Below, one piece after another: positions 8,942 through 17,800 of a stretch of DNA of 64,000 nt. The notes under the pieces were generated by a model that ran no database searches, was not told the DNA's origin, and saw only the letters and a program-made list of their open reading frames with translations. Origin of the DNA: Streptomyces virginiae (GTDB taxonomy: Bacteria > Actinomycetota > Actinomycetes > Streptomycetales > Streptomycetaceae); NCBI RefSeq assembly GCF_000720455.1, contig NZ_JOAK01000009.1, positions 62,001-126,000 on the forward strand, given 5' to 3'. Within the stretch, counting starts at the first letter, position 1, and every line of letters begins with the position of its first letter. The translations under genes and the position numbers were made by a program.

Positions 8942-10180
8942 ATGCACGGTGTTACGTCCCTGCAGTCGGCGGCGGGCTTCGGCGAGCTGCTCAGGGTCCG
9001 GCGCGAACGTGTCGGGCTGACCCAGCAGGTGCTCGCCGATCACGCGACCCTGAGCGTGCGGGCGATCCGGGACATGGAGAGCGGGCGGGTGCAGCGCCCC
9101 CGGCAGGAGACGGTCCGGCTGCTGGCCGACGCGCTGCGGCTGGAGGGCCACCACCGGTCGAGTTTCGAGGCGGCCGCGCGCCGGCAGGCGCTCTTGGAGG
9201 AGCCGCGCGACGAACCGACCGCGCCACCGGTCGCCCGGGGCGCGATCGTCGGCCGGGAGCTGGAGGTCGAGGTGCTGACCGACGCCCTCGCCGTGCACGG
9301 CGACCGGCTGGTCACCGTGGCCGGCCTCGGCGGGGTCGGCAAGACCCGGCTGGTCCTGGAGGTCGCGAGACGGCTGCACCTCGCCCCGGGCTGGTCGGTG
9401 CGCTGGATCGACTGCGGCCGGCAGTCCGTCGCCGGACTCGCCCGGACGATCGGTGAGCGGCCCACCCTGCTGGTGCTCGACGGCGCCGACGCCGGCGTGG
9501 ACACCGCCCTGCTCGACGAACTGTTCCACCGCTGCCCCGGCCTGCGCGTGCTGATCACCGCCCGGGTGCCGCAGCCGCTGCCCGGCGGGCAGGTGATCCC
9601 GCTCGCCCCGCTGCCCACCCCCGGTCCGGAACTCGACCACGACCCGGTGGGACTGGCCGAGGTGGGCGCCGTACGGCTGCTGCTCTCCCATCTGCGCCGG
9701 CTGCGGCCCGGCTTCCGCCTGGAGCCCGACGAGGCACCTGCCGTGGCCTCGATATGCCGTCAGCTCGACGGTCTGCCGGGGGCGTTGGAACTGGTGGCCG
9801 GCTGGTCGACGGTGCTCTCTCCGCGCCAGCTGGTGGCGCGGCTGACCGACGGGCCGTTCCACCTGGCGCCGCCCCCGGCGGGCTTCGGCGGCAGGGCGGA
9901 CGTGGGGGCGGCGCTGGGGGCCGCGCTGGACCGGCTGACGCCGGGCCAGCGGGACCTGCTGGAGCGGCTCGCGGCGACCCCGGGGGACTGGTCGGGCGAG
10001 GATGCCGTCGAGCTGAGCGGCCGGCCGCCGCAGGAGTGCCTGGCGGCGGTGCACGAGCTGCTGGCGAGCGGACTCATCCGCAGTGTCGCGGCCCGCGACG
10101 GCGTCCGGTTCACCGTGCTGAACCTCTGCCGGCGGCTCTGCGGGACCGGCGTGTACGCGGAGCTGGCGGCGGCGAGTTGA
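8942..10180 (+). CDS. XRE-family regulator with NB-ARC ATPase domain
   Basis: 412 residues from the ATG with the strong ribosome site; in-frame codons exist up to 8786 but lack one. Residues ~10-75 form an HTH_31/XRE DNA-binding domain (Gly-Leu-Thr-Gln-Gln-Val-Leu-Ala then Ser-Val-Arg-Ala-Ile-Arg-Asp-Met-Glu-Ser-Gly-Arg). A P-loop NTPase of the STAND/NB-ARC type follows, with 'GLGGVGKTRLV' as Walker A and Leu-Leu-Val-Leu-Asp-Gly as Walker B. No TPR array follows, so it is shorter than typical AfsR-like proteins. Placed directly upstream of the mutase and NRPS genes on the same strand, it is a plausible pathway-specific switch. Confidence 0.82.
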   Translation: MHGVTSLQSAAGFGELLRVRRERVGLTQQVLADHATLSVRAIRDMESGRVQRPRQETVRLLADALRLEGHHRSSFEAAARRQALLEEPRDEPTAPPVARGAIVGRELEVEVLTDALAVHGDRLVTVAGLGGVGKTRLVLEVARRLHLAPGWSVRWIDCGRQSVAGLARTIGERPTLLVLDGADAGVDTALLDELFHRCPGLRVLITARVPQPLPGGQVIPLAPLPTPGPELDHDPVGLAEVGAVRLLLSHLRRLRPGFRLEPDEAPAVASICRQLDGLPGALELVAGWSTVLSPRQLVARLTDGPFHLAPPPAGFGGRADVGAALGAALDRLTPGQRDLLERLAATPGDWSGEDAVELSGRPPQECLAAVHELLASGLIRSVAARDGVRFTVLNLCRRLCGTGVYAELAAAS

Positions 10181-10263
10181 GCGCTGTGGGACGCTCCCGT
10201 CCCGCGGCTGCCGCCCACGGTCCGGCCTGGGCGGATACTGCCCGACTTCTGCCGGGTGAGCTG

Positions 10264-10279
10264 CCGGTCCGGTGACCGG
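10264..10279. promoter_or_regulatory. 16-bp palindrome upstream of mutase operon
   Basis: CCGGTC-CGGT-GACCGG is a perfect 6-4-6 inverted repeat about 80 bp upstream of the mutase S start, in the only sizeable gap (10181-10358) before the four-gene cassette. It may be an operator. It is short and GC-rich, so chance is possible. Confidence 0.25.
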
Positions 10280-10358
10280 AACCTTCCTAGCGTTCTGTCC
10301 ACGGCCGGGCGGGCCCCGACCCCCGGACATCCACCTACCGACACAGAGGGTTTGCGCC

Positions 10359-10850
10359 GTGGAGCAGCATGCCGTGGAGCAGCACGGAAAGGCCGAGCCG
10401 ACCGGCCTGGAGGTCGTCGTGACGACCATGGCCTCGGACTCGCACACCTGGAACCTGGTCTTCCTCCAGTTGCTGCTGGAGGAACTCGGACACCGGGTCA
10501 CCAACCTGGGGGCGTGCGTGCCGGACGAGCTGCTGGTCGCCGAGTGCCGCCGCATCGAGCCGGACCTCATCGTCCTGAGCAGTGTCAACGGGCACGGCTT
10601 CAACGACGGAATGCGGGTGATCGAGGCGCTGCGCGCCCGCCCCGAACTGGCCCGCACGCCGACCGTGATCGGCGGGAAGCTCGGGATCTCCGGATCCGGC
10701 ACGCCGGCCCGGCAGCGGGCGCTGCTGACCGCGGGCTTCGACGGCGTCTTCGAAGAGGGCGGCTCGGTGCTGGACTTCCAGTCCTTCGTCGGTTCGCTGC
10801 CCGCCGCCGCGTCGCGCACGCTGCCCGCCGGTTCCGGGGTGCTGCTGTGA
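10359..10850 (+). CDS. B12-binding mutase small subunit (glutamate mutase S-like)
   Basis: 163 residues. The GTG at 10359 is chosen because AGAGGG (10345-10350) lies 8 nt upstream; an open frame extends further 5' without a ribosome site. The fold is a cobalamin-binding Rossmann domain with the 'ASDSHTWN' loop at residues ~26-33, Gly-Ala-Cys-Val-Pro, a central Ser-Ser-Val-Asn-Gly-His and a Gly-Gly-Lys-Leu-Gly loop. In glutamate mutase the lower-axial cobalt ligand is the His of DxHxxG. Here Asp and His are kept but the last Gly is Asn. With the large subunit next door it should form adenosylcobalamin-dependent glutamate (methylaspartate) mutase or a close relative, turning L-glutamate into (2S,3S)-3-methylaspartate. 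Confidence 0.82.
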   Translation: MEQHAVEQHGKAEPTGLEVVVTTMASDSHTWNLVFLQLLLEELGHRVTNLGACVPDELLVAECRRIEPDLIVLSSVNGHGFNDGMRVIEALRARPELARTPTVIGGKLGISGSGTPARQRALLTAGFDGVFEEGGSVLDFQSFVGSLPAAASRTLPAGSGVLL

Positions 10851-12340
10851 CCGGCCACGGGGGCGGGACGGGCGATGCTCCCGCCGTGCGACCGGGAGCC
10901 CCTGCCACGACCGGCACCTCTGCCGCCCCTGTCGCCTCTGGCGCCCCTGACGCCTCCGCACCGTCCGCCGTCCCGGCGTCCGGCTTCGGCGCCTTCGTCG
11001 CCCGGGCCCGCGCGGCCGGCGCCCTGGTCGTCCAGCCCCGGATGGGCATGGCCGATCCGCTGCGGATGCGTGACGGCCTGCGGGCCACCCGGGACGCGGA
11101 CGCCGTCACCGTCGGCACCGTCACCCTCGACAGCTACACCCGCACCGGCGACCTCGAAGCCGCCCGGCGCGCACTCGCCGAGGGCGTCGGCCTGAACGGG
11201 TACCCGATCGCCACCCACCCCGCCGACACCACCCGCGCGGTCCTGCGCGGCATCGCGGACGCCCGCTTCCCGGTGCAGGTCCGCCACGGTTCGGCGATGC
11301 CCGAGCACATCGTCCGGGCGCTCCTCGCGGTCGGCTTGGACGCCACCGAGGGCGGCCCGGTCTCGTACTGCCTGCCGTACAGCCGTACGCCGCTGCGGGA
11401 GGCGGTCACCGCCTGGCAGCGCAGCTGCGAACTGCTGGCCTCCACCCGTGAGTACGGAGCCTCGCCCCACCTGGAGACCTTCGGCGGCTGCCTGATGGGC
11501 CAGCTCTGTCCGCCGAGTCTGCTGATCGCGGTCAGCGTGCTGGAGGCGCTGTTCTTCCGGCAGCACGGGCTGACCTCGGTCTCGCTCAGCTACGCCCAGC
11601 AGGCCGATCCGCGCCAGGACGAGGAGGCGCTCACCGTACTGGGGAGGCTGGCCGGCGAACTGCTGCCGGACGTCGACCACCACGTCGTGCTCTACGCCTA
11701 CATGGGCGTCTTCCCGCGCTCGCCCGGCGGGGCCCGGCTGCTGCTGGAGGACGCGGCCCGGCTGGCGGTACGGGCCGGCGCGGCCCGGCTGATCGTCAAG
11801 ACCACCGCCGAGGCGCACCGGATACCGACCGTGGGCGAGAACCTCCGGGCGCTGGAGACGGCGGCCGCGGCCGCCGCCGACGAACGCGCCCGCCCGGCGC
11901 TGACCGCCGGCGCGCCCGGCCCCTGCGCCGTCGACACCGGAATCGAGGCGGAGGCACGGGCACTGATCGGCGCCGTGCTGGAGCTGGACGCGGACGTCGG
12001 CCGGGCGCTGGTACGCGCCTTCGCCGCCGGCTACCTGGACGTCCCCTACTGCCTGCACCCCGACAACGCCGGCCGGGCCCGCACCTCGCTCGCGCCCGAC
12101 GGCCGCCTGCTCTGGTCGAGCGTCGGCTCGATGCCGATCGCCGGAATCGCCGACGGCGGCGGCCCGCGTCCGCCGATCCTCGGTTCGGCCGGGCTGATCA
12201 CGGCGCTCTCCCACGTCCAGCGCACCTACGACGACCGCGCCGCCGACCCGCCCCGCACGCCCCTGCCGCCGCCACCCACGCCCGTTCCGCCACGTACGAC
12301 GTCCACGCCACGACGAGAGTTGGGACTGACCACACCATGA
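10847..12340 (+). CDS. Glutamate (methylaspartate) mutase large subunit-like
   Basis: 497 residues; the GTG overlaps the S-subunit stop (GTGA). A ~45-residue Ala/Pro/Ser-rich N-terminus precedes the TIM-barrel catalytic domain. From memory of Clostridium cochlearium GlmE, the substrate-binding residues are all recognisable. These are Arg in Asp-Ser-Tyr-Thr-Arg, Arg in Thr-Thr-Arg-Ala-Val, Arg-His in 'QVRHGS', Glu in Thr-Glu-Gly-Gly, the two Tyr in Val-Ser-Tyr-Cys-Leu-Pro-Tyr, and Lys/Glu in 'IVKTTAEA'. This supports a true radical carbon-skeleton mutase acting on glutamate or a close analogue. Such enzymes supply 3-methylaspartate to peptides such as friulimicin. Product identity here is inferred. 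Confidence 0.85.
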   Translation: MTGHGGGTGDAPAVRPGAPATTGTSAAPVASGAPDASAPSAVPASGFGAFVARARAAGALVVQPRMGMADPLRMRDGLRATRDADAVTVGTVTLDSYTRTGDLEAARRALAEGVGLNGYPIATHPADTTRAVLRGIADARFPVQVRHGSAMPEHIVRALLAVGLDATEGGPVSYCLPYSRTPLREAVTAWQRSCELLASTREYGASPHLETFGGCLMGQLCPPSLLIAVSVLEALFFRQHGLTSVSLSYAQQADPRQDEEALTVLGRLAGELLPDVDHHVVLYAYMGVFPRSPGGARLLLEDAARLAVRAGAARLIVKTTAEAHRIPTVGENLRALETAAAAAADERARPALTAGAPGPCAVDTGIEAEARALIGAVLELDADVGRALVRAFAAGYLDVPYCLHPDNAGRARTSLAPDGRLLWSSVGSMPIAGIADGGGPRPPILGSAGLITALSHVQRTYDDRAADPPRTPLPPPPTPVPPRTTSTPRRELGLTTP

Positions 12341-13350
12341 CCACCGACGGGCCCACGGCCTCCGCCTCCGCTTCCGCGCCGATCCCGGACCCCGGGCGCC
12401 ACCTGACCGCCCCGACCACCCGCAGCGCGCTCCGTATCCAGCACCAACTCCTCTTCTCGGCACGCGAGTTCCTGCGCGGCAACGGCTTCACCGAGCTGCT
12501 CCCGCCCATCATCGGGCCCGTCACCGACCCCGGCTCGCGCGGCTCCAAGCAGGTCGACGTCGACTTCTACGGACACCGCTACAAGCTGATGACGAGCGCC
12601 ATCCTCTACAAGCAGGCCTCGCTGCTCGCCTTCGACAAGATCTTCTGCATCGCCCCCAACGTCCGGCTGGAGCCGCTGGAGACCGCCGGCACCAGCCGCC
12701 ACCTGGCCGAGTTCCACCAGCTCGACGTGGAGATGGCGGGTGCCACCCGGGACGACGCCGTACGGCTCGTCGAGGAGCTGGTGGTCCACATGGTCGACAG
12801 CACGGTCCGTGAGCTGCCGAAAGAGTTCGCGGAACTCGGCCGGGACGTCGACGCCTTCACCGAACTGCTGAAGGGCTCCTTCGGCCGGATGCGGCACGCC
12901 GAGGCCGTCGCCGAACTCCAGGAGATCGGGCACCCGCAGAGCCCGGACGCCGAACTCGACTGGGACGGCGAGGCGTTGCTGTCCGCCCGGCGGGACCGCC
13001 CCTTCTTCGTCACCGACTACCCCAAGGGCTCACGCGGCTTCTACGACCGGGAGGACCCGGAAAACCCGGGCCTGCTGCGGAACTTCGACCTGATCGCCGC
13101 CGAGGGCTACGGCGAGCTGTGCAGCGGAAGCCAGCGCACCAACGACTACGCGGAGATCGTCACCCGGATGCGGGAGACCGGTGAGAACCCGCAGAAGTAC
13201 CGCTGGTACCTCGACCTGGTCCGCGAGGGCGTGCCCGGCAGTGCCGGCTTCGGCATCGGCGTCGAGCGGCTGACCCGCTACGTCGCCGGGCTGGACGCGG
13301 TCTGGCAGGCCAGCGCCTTCCCGAAGCTCGCCGGGGTGGTGTCGCCGTGA
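12337..13350 (+). CDS. Truncated AsxRS paralogue, archaeal asparagine-synthetase-like
   Basis: 337 residues, ATGA overlap with the mutase gene. It carries the class II aminoacyl-tRNA synthetase core of the Asp/Asn subgroup. Motif 2 reads as Val-Arg-Leu-Glu with Thr-Ser-Arg-His-Leu-Ala-Glu-Phe-His-Gln-Leu-Asp-Val-Glu-Met, and motif 3 as Gly-Phe-Gly-Ile-Gly-Val-Glu-Arg-Leu. The ~100-residue N-terminal OB-fold anticodon-binding domain of real AspRS/AsnRS is missing; only ~25 low-complexity residues precede the core. Truncated paralogues of this type in archaea make asparagine by aspartyl-adenylate amidation. Next to a methylaspartate mutase, activation or amidation of (3-methyl)aspartate is the natural hypothesis. 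tRNA charging is unlikely without the anticodon domain. Confidence 0.78.
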   Translation: MTTDGPTASASASAPIPDPGRHLTAPTTRSALRIQHQLLFSAREFLRGNGFTELLPPIIGPVTDPGSRGSKQVDVDFYGHRYKLMTSAILYKQASLLAFDKIFCIAPNVRLEPLETAGTSRHLAEFHQLDVEMAGATRDDAVRLVEELVVHMVDSTVRELPKEFAELGRDVDAFTELLKGSFGRMRHAEAVAELQEIGHPQSPDAELDWDGEALLSARRDRPFFVTDYPKGSRGFYDREDPENPGLLRNFDLIAAEGYGELCSGSQRTNDYAEIVTRMRETGENPQKYRWYLDLVREGVPGSAGFGIGVERLTRYVAGLDAVWQASAFPKLAGVVSP

Positions 13351-14621
13351 GCGACCTCTCGGCCCCCGGCTTCCCCGAGGAGGAGGTCCGCCGGCGCGCC
13401 CGGGCCGGCGCGGCGGCGGCGTTCCCGCCGCCCGGCGAGTACGGAAGGGTCCTGTTCGGCGCGGAGCACGGCGGCGCCCGGTGGCCGGAGGGTGAGCACG
13501 ACCCGCTCGACACCCTGCGGATCACCCCGCCGGTCCTCATGCCGCAGCGGCTCGCCCGGCTGATCGACCTCGGCCGCGAACCCGACTACCGCGACGTCGA
13601 ACTCACCACCACCATCGGCGGGTTCACCTCCGCCCTGCCGGTTTACGTGTCGGCGCTCGGCTCCACCCGGGCGGCCGGCGGCGACCTCGGCCTCGCCCTC
13701 AGCCGGCAGGCGGGCGCGCTCGGCATCCCCATGGTGATCGGCGAGAACGTTGTCCCGGTGAACGGCTACGGCAGGCAGGGCGAGGCGGTCGACCGGGCAC
13801 TGCTCGGCCGGCTGCGCGCCTACGCCGAGCAGCTCCCGGACGGGCGCGGCGGGGTCGCCGTGCAGCAGTCCACCGAGGACGCCGACGCCGAGGTGTGGAA
13901 CCTCGTCTACACCGACCCGGCGGCGCTGCCGCTCCTCGAATCCGGGCGGCTCGCCTTCGAACTGAAGCTGGGGCAGGGGGCCAAACCGGGCCTCGGCGGG
14001 ATGACCGTACTGGACGCGGACGCGGCCGCCCGGGTCGGCGACCGCTACGGGCTGGACGACGTGTTCGGCGACGGCCGGGTGCTGCGCTCCAGTACGCCCG
14101 GCACCTTCACGGCGGAGATCCTGCGCCAGCAGATCCGGCTGATGCGCAACAACTTCCCCCGGGCCCGGGTCTGGGTGAAGCTGCACCCCGGCCGGGACGT
14201 CGCCGAAGCCGCCCGGGTGGCCGCCGAGGCAGGGGCGGACGCCGTCACGGTCGACGGCGCCGAGGGCGGCACCGGCTGGGCGCCGGAGGCCTTCCCGGCC
14301 CAGGTCGGCCTGCCGCTCGCGGAGTGCCTGCGCCGGCTGGCGGCCGCCGGGCCGCCGCCGTGCCTGCTGGTCTCCGGACGGATGTGGGAGGGCGGCCGCG
14401 CGGTGAAGAGCCTGGCCCTCGGCGCCCGCGCGGTGGGTCTGGGCCGGGCGGCCCTGCTCGCCACGGCCGAGGACCCGCAGACCGGGCTGATCCGGTTCGC
14501 GGAGTGCCTCGCGCTCGAACTCCGGCTGTTGATCAGCGCCCTCGGGAAATATGCGCCGGCCGCGCTGGACCGGGACGACGTATGGGCGCCGTATTTCCCT
14601 GGAATTCCCGCCGCCGGATAA
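13347..14621 (+). CDS. Glutamate-synthase-like FMN barrel protein
   Basis: 424 residues; GTG start in a GTGA overlap. It matches the FMN-binding synthase domain of glutamate synthase: 'KLGQGAKPGLGG' followed by the flexible loop, Val-Trp-Val-Lys-Leu, Asp-Gly-Ala-Glu-Gly-Gly-Thr-Gly and a Gly-Arg-Ala phosphate-binding turn near the end. There is no glutaminase (class II amidotransferase) domain, and the closely spaced cysteines expected for the [3Fe-4S] cluster are not visible. It may release or use ammonia with the preceding AsnA-like enzyme, or catalyse a different flavin-dependent redox step. It ends the four-gene cassette, whose members all overlap by 4 bp. Confidence 0.75.
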   Translation: MSDLSAPGFPEEEVRRRARAGAAAAFPPPGEYGRVLFGAEHGGARWPEGEHDPLDTLRITPPVLMPQRLARLIDLGREPDYRDVELTTTIGGFTSALPVYVSALGSTRAAGGDLGLALSRQAGALGIPMVIGENVVPVNGYGRQGEAVDRALLGRLRAYAEQLPDGRGGVAVQQSTEDADAEVWNLVYTDPAALPLLESGRLAFELKLGQGAKPGLGGMTVLDADAAARVGDRYGLDDVFGDGRVLRSSTPGTFTAEILRQQIRLMRNNFPRARVWVKLHPGRDVAEAARVAAEAGADAVTVDGAEGGTGWAPEAFPAQVGLPLAECLRRLAAAGPPPCLLVSGRMWEGGRAVKSLALGARAVGLGRAALLATAEDPQTGLIRFAECLALELRLLISALGKYAPAALDRDDVWAPYFPGIPAAG

Positions 14622-14647
14622 AATCGAACAGCCGAGAAGGTTTTTTC

Positions 14648-14687
14648 GCAGCCCGTCCAGGTGCCCTCGTGTGCCTCGACGGGCTGC
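14648..14687. terminator. 10-bp stem hairpin after mutase cassette
   Basis: GCAGCCCGTC (14648-14657) pairs perfectly with GACGGGCTGC (14678-14687) around a 20-nt loop. It is preceded, not followed, by a T6 run (14641-14646), so it is not a canonical intrinsic terminator on the + strand. It may attenuate between the cassette and NRPS1. Confidence 0.35.
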
Positions 14688-14717
14688 CGTGTCTGCACGT
14701 CATCCGCATGATCGGAG

Positions 14718-14735
14718 CGGCAGTTGAAACTGCCG
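14718..14735. promoter_or_regulatory. 18-bp operator-like palindrome upstream of NRPS1
   Basis: CGGCAGTT-GA-AACTGCCG is a perfect 8-2-8 inverted repeat ~90 bp before the NRPS1 start, in a relatively AT-rich stretch. It is the best operator candidate in the 205-bp gap between the mutase cassette and NRPS1. A weak TTGTCG (14782-14787) and a TTAATT-like -10 lie downstream, but their spacing is poor. Confidence 0.4.
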
Positions 14736-14826
14736 ATCGCCTTCCGGGCAATCTGCCGATCGGCCCCGAATGCCGGGCCTATTGTCGAGACCACTACCCG
14801 CAGCGTCGTTAATTCATCGGGGTTGG

Positions 14827-17800
14827 ATGATGGAATCTCGCGGTTTGCCCTTCATATCCGTAGCACGCCGGTTCCCGGACCGCCCGGCCCTGAGGCTGGG
14901 CGCCCGGACCGTCGCCTACCGGGAGCTGGACGAGCTGAGCGGCGCCCTCGCCGCCCGGATCGCCGCCCGGGTCGCGCCCGGCGCGACGGTGGCCGTCACC
15001 GGCAGGGACCGGCTCGACCACGTGGTCGGCCTGCTCGCCGCGCTCCGCGCCGGCGCCACCTACCTGCCGCTGGACCGGGAGGCTCCGCAGGAGCGCAACC
15101 GCTGGATCAGCGCCGACGCCGGCGCCGCCCTCGCCTACACCGACGGCGAACTCGTCCCCGCCGCGGACCCGGCCCCGGACCTTGCCACGGACCCGGAGCC
15201 GGGCCCGGCCGCGGGCCCGGACCGGCAGGGCCGCGAGTACGCCGCGGGCTACCTCGTCTACACCTCCGGCACCACCGGCCGCCCCAAGGGCGTGCGCGTT
15301 CCCCTCGCCGCGCTGACCGGCCACCTGGCCGCCGCCGTCGAGGCCTTCGGCCTCACCGAGGACGACGTGGTGCTGCACTTCGCCCGCCCGACCGTGGACG
15401 TGGCCGTCGAACAGGTACTCACCGCCCTCTCGGTCGGCGCCTGCATCGTCGTACCGCAGGAGCAACTCCTCGCCCCCGCGGCCCTGCTGGAGCTGCTGGA
15501 CACCGAGCGGGTCACCGTGGCCAACCTCGCCGCCGGCTACTTCCAGGAGGTGGTGGCCGCCCTGCGCGAGGACGCCCGCCCGCCCCGCACCCTCCGCCTG
15601 ATGATCTCCGGCAGCGACCGGCTCTACCCGGACGCCGCGGCCCGCTGGCGCGCCGCCACCGGTGTGCCGCTGCTCAACGCCTACGGGCCGACCGAGACCG
15701 TCGTCACCGCCACCGTCCACGAGCCGGCCGCCCCCGCCGCGGGCGAGGCCGACGCCGACACGGTCCCGATCGGCCACCCGCTCGGCGGCCGCCGCGCCTA
15801 CGTGCTGGACGACCGGCTGCGGCCGGTGGCGGCCGGCGCCTCCGGTGAGCTGTACCTCGGCGGTCCCGTGCTGGCCTCCGGCTACCACGGCCGCCCGGGC
15901 CTGACCGCGGGCCGGTTCGTCGCGGACCCCTTCGCGCCGGAGCCGGGCGCCCGGATGTACCGCACCGGTGACGTGGTCCGCCGGTCCGCCACCCACGCCC
16001 CGCTGGAGTTCGTCGGCCGTACGGACCACCAGGTGAAGGTCCGCGGCTTCCGCGTCGAGCCCGGCGAGATCGAGCAGGTCCTGGCCGGACATCCCGGCGT
16101 CGCCGCGGCGGTCGTGGTGGCGTACGAGGGCCGCCTCGCCGCGTACGTGACCGGCTCCGGCACCGCCACCGGTGCTCCCGATCCCGCCGCGCTGCGCGTC
16201 CACCTGGCCGAGCGGCTCCCCGAGCACATGGTCCCCGCGACCGTCACCCCGCTGGACGCCTTCCCGCTGACCGCCGGCGGCAAGGTGGACCGGGCGGCGC
16301 TGCCCGAGCCCCAGGCCGGGCCCGCCGCGCCGGCCGCCGCCCGCCGTGCCCCGCGGACCCCCGCCGAACAGCTGATCGCCGCCGTCTGGGCCGACGTACT
16401 CGGGGTGTCCGAGGTCGGCGCCGACGACAACTTCTTCCACCTGGGCGGCGATTCGCTCACCGCCGTGCGCGTGGTCGGCCGCGTCTTCGACGTCTTCGGC
16501 ATGATCTCCCCGTACACGATCTTCGACGCACCGACCCTGGCCGAGTTCGCCGCCGCGGTCACCGCGGCCTCGGACGACGGCGCGCGTCCGGCCCTGGTGC
16601 GGACCGGTGCCACCGAGGCGCCGCTCGCGAACTTCCAGCGCGGACTGTGGTTCCTGGACCAGTGGAACCCGGGCGCACCGACCTACATCGTGCCCTGGGT
16701 GTTCCGCTTCGCCGGGCCCGTCGACCCGGAGCTGCTCCGCCGGGCCCTGGCCGGCGTGGTCGACCGGCACGAAGCGCTGCGCACCACCTTCGAGCTGGGT
16801 GAGGACGGCCCCCGGCAGGTGGTCCACCCGTCCGTGGAAGTGCCGTTCACCGTCGAGGAGACCACCGCCGCCGCGCTGGACGACCTGCTCGCCGAGGCCG
16901 CGCTGGCGCCCTTCGACCTGGAGAGCGGCCCGCTGCTGCGCGCCCACCTCTACCGCACCGGCGGGACGTCCACCCTGCTGCTGCTGTGCCACCACATCGT
17001 CTGGGACGAGGGATCCCTTCCCGTCCTGGAGGCCGAACTGGCCGCCCTGTACGAGTCCCTGGCCACCGGCCGGCCCGCCGGCCTTCCCGAACTCGCGGTC
17101 CAGTACGCCGACTACAGCGCCTGGCAGCACCAGGACGGCACCGCCGAGCGGCAACTCGACCACTGGCGCGAACACCTGCGTGACGCATCCACCGAGCCCC
17201 CGCTCCCCACCGACCGGCCGCGCCCCGAACTCCAGGCCTTCCGCGGCGCGTTCCACCGGTTCGCGATGCCCCGCCCGGTCGCCGAGGCCGTCCGGGCACT
17301 GGCCCGCAGCGAGGACGCGACCCCGTTCATGGTGCTGCTCGCCGGGCTCGCGCTCACCCTCCAACGGCGGACCGGCCTGCGCGACCTGGTGCTCGGCTCT
17401 CCGGTGAGCGTCCGCGGCCGCTCCGAACTCGACGCTCTGATCGGCTACTTCGTCAACCTGCTGCCGCTGCGCGTCCGGATCGACGAGGGGGTGGACTTCC
17501 GCGACCTGGTCCGGCACGTCCGCGAGGTGGCCATCGACGGCTACCGCCACCAGGAGGCCCCCTTCGACGCCATCGCGGGCGCCGTCATGGAGGAGCGCCC
17601 CGACGACCGGACCGAGGACCGCAACCCGCTCTGCCAGGTGCTGCTGGAACTGCACCCGCTGGACGACCGCCCGCTGACCATCGGCGGCACCCCGGTCACC
17701 CGCGAGCTGCACTCCAACCCGGTATCCCGCTTCGACCTGTCGATCTCCGTCGACGACCGGGGCACCGACTTCACCGGCCGCTTCGAGTACGACTCCGACC

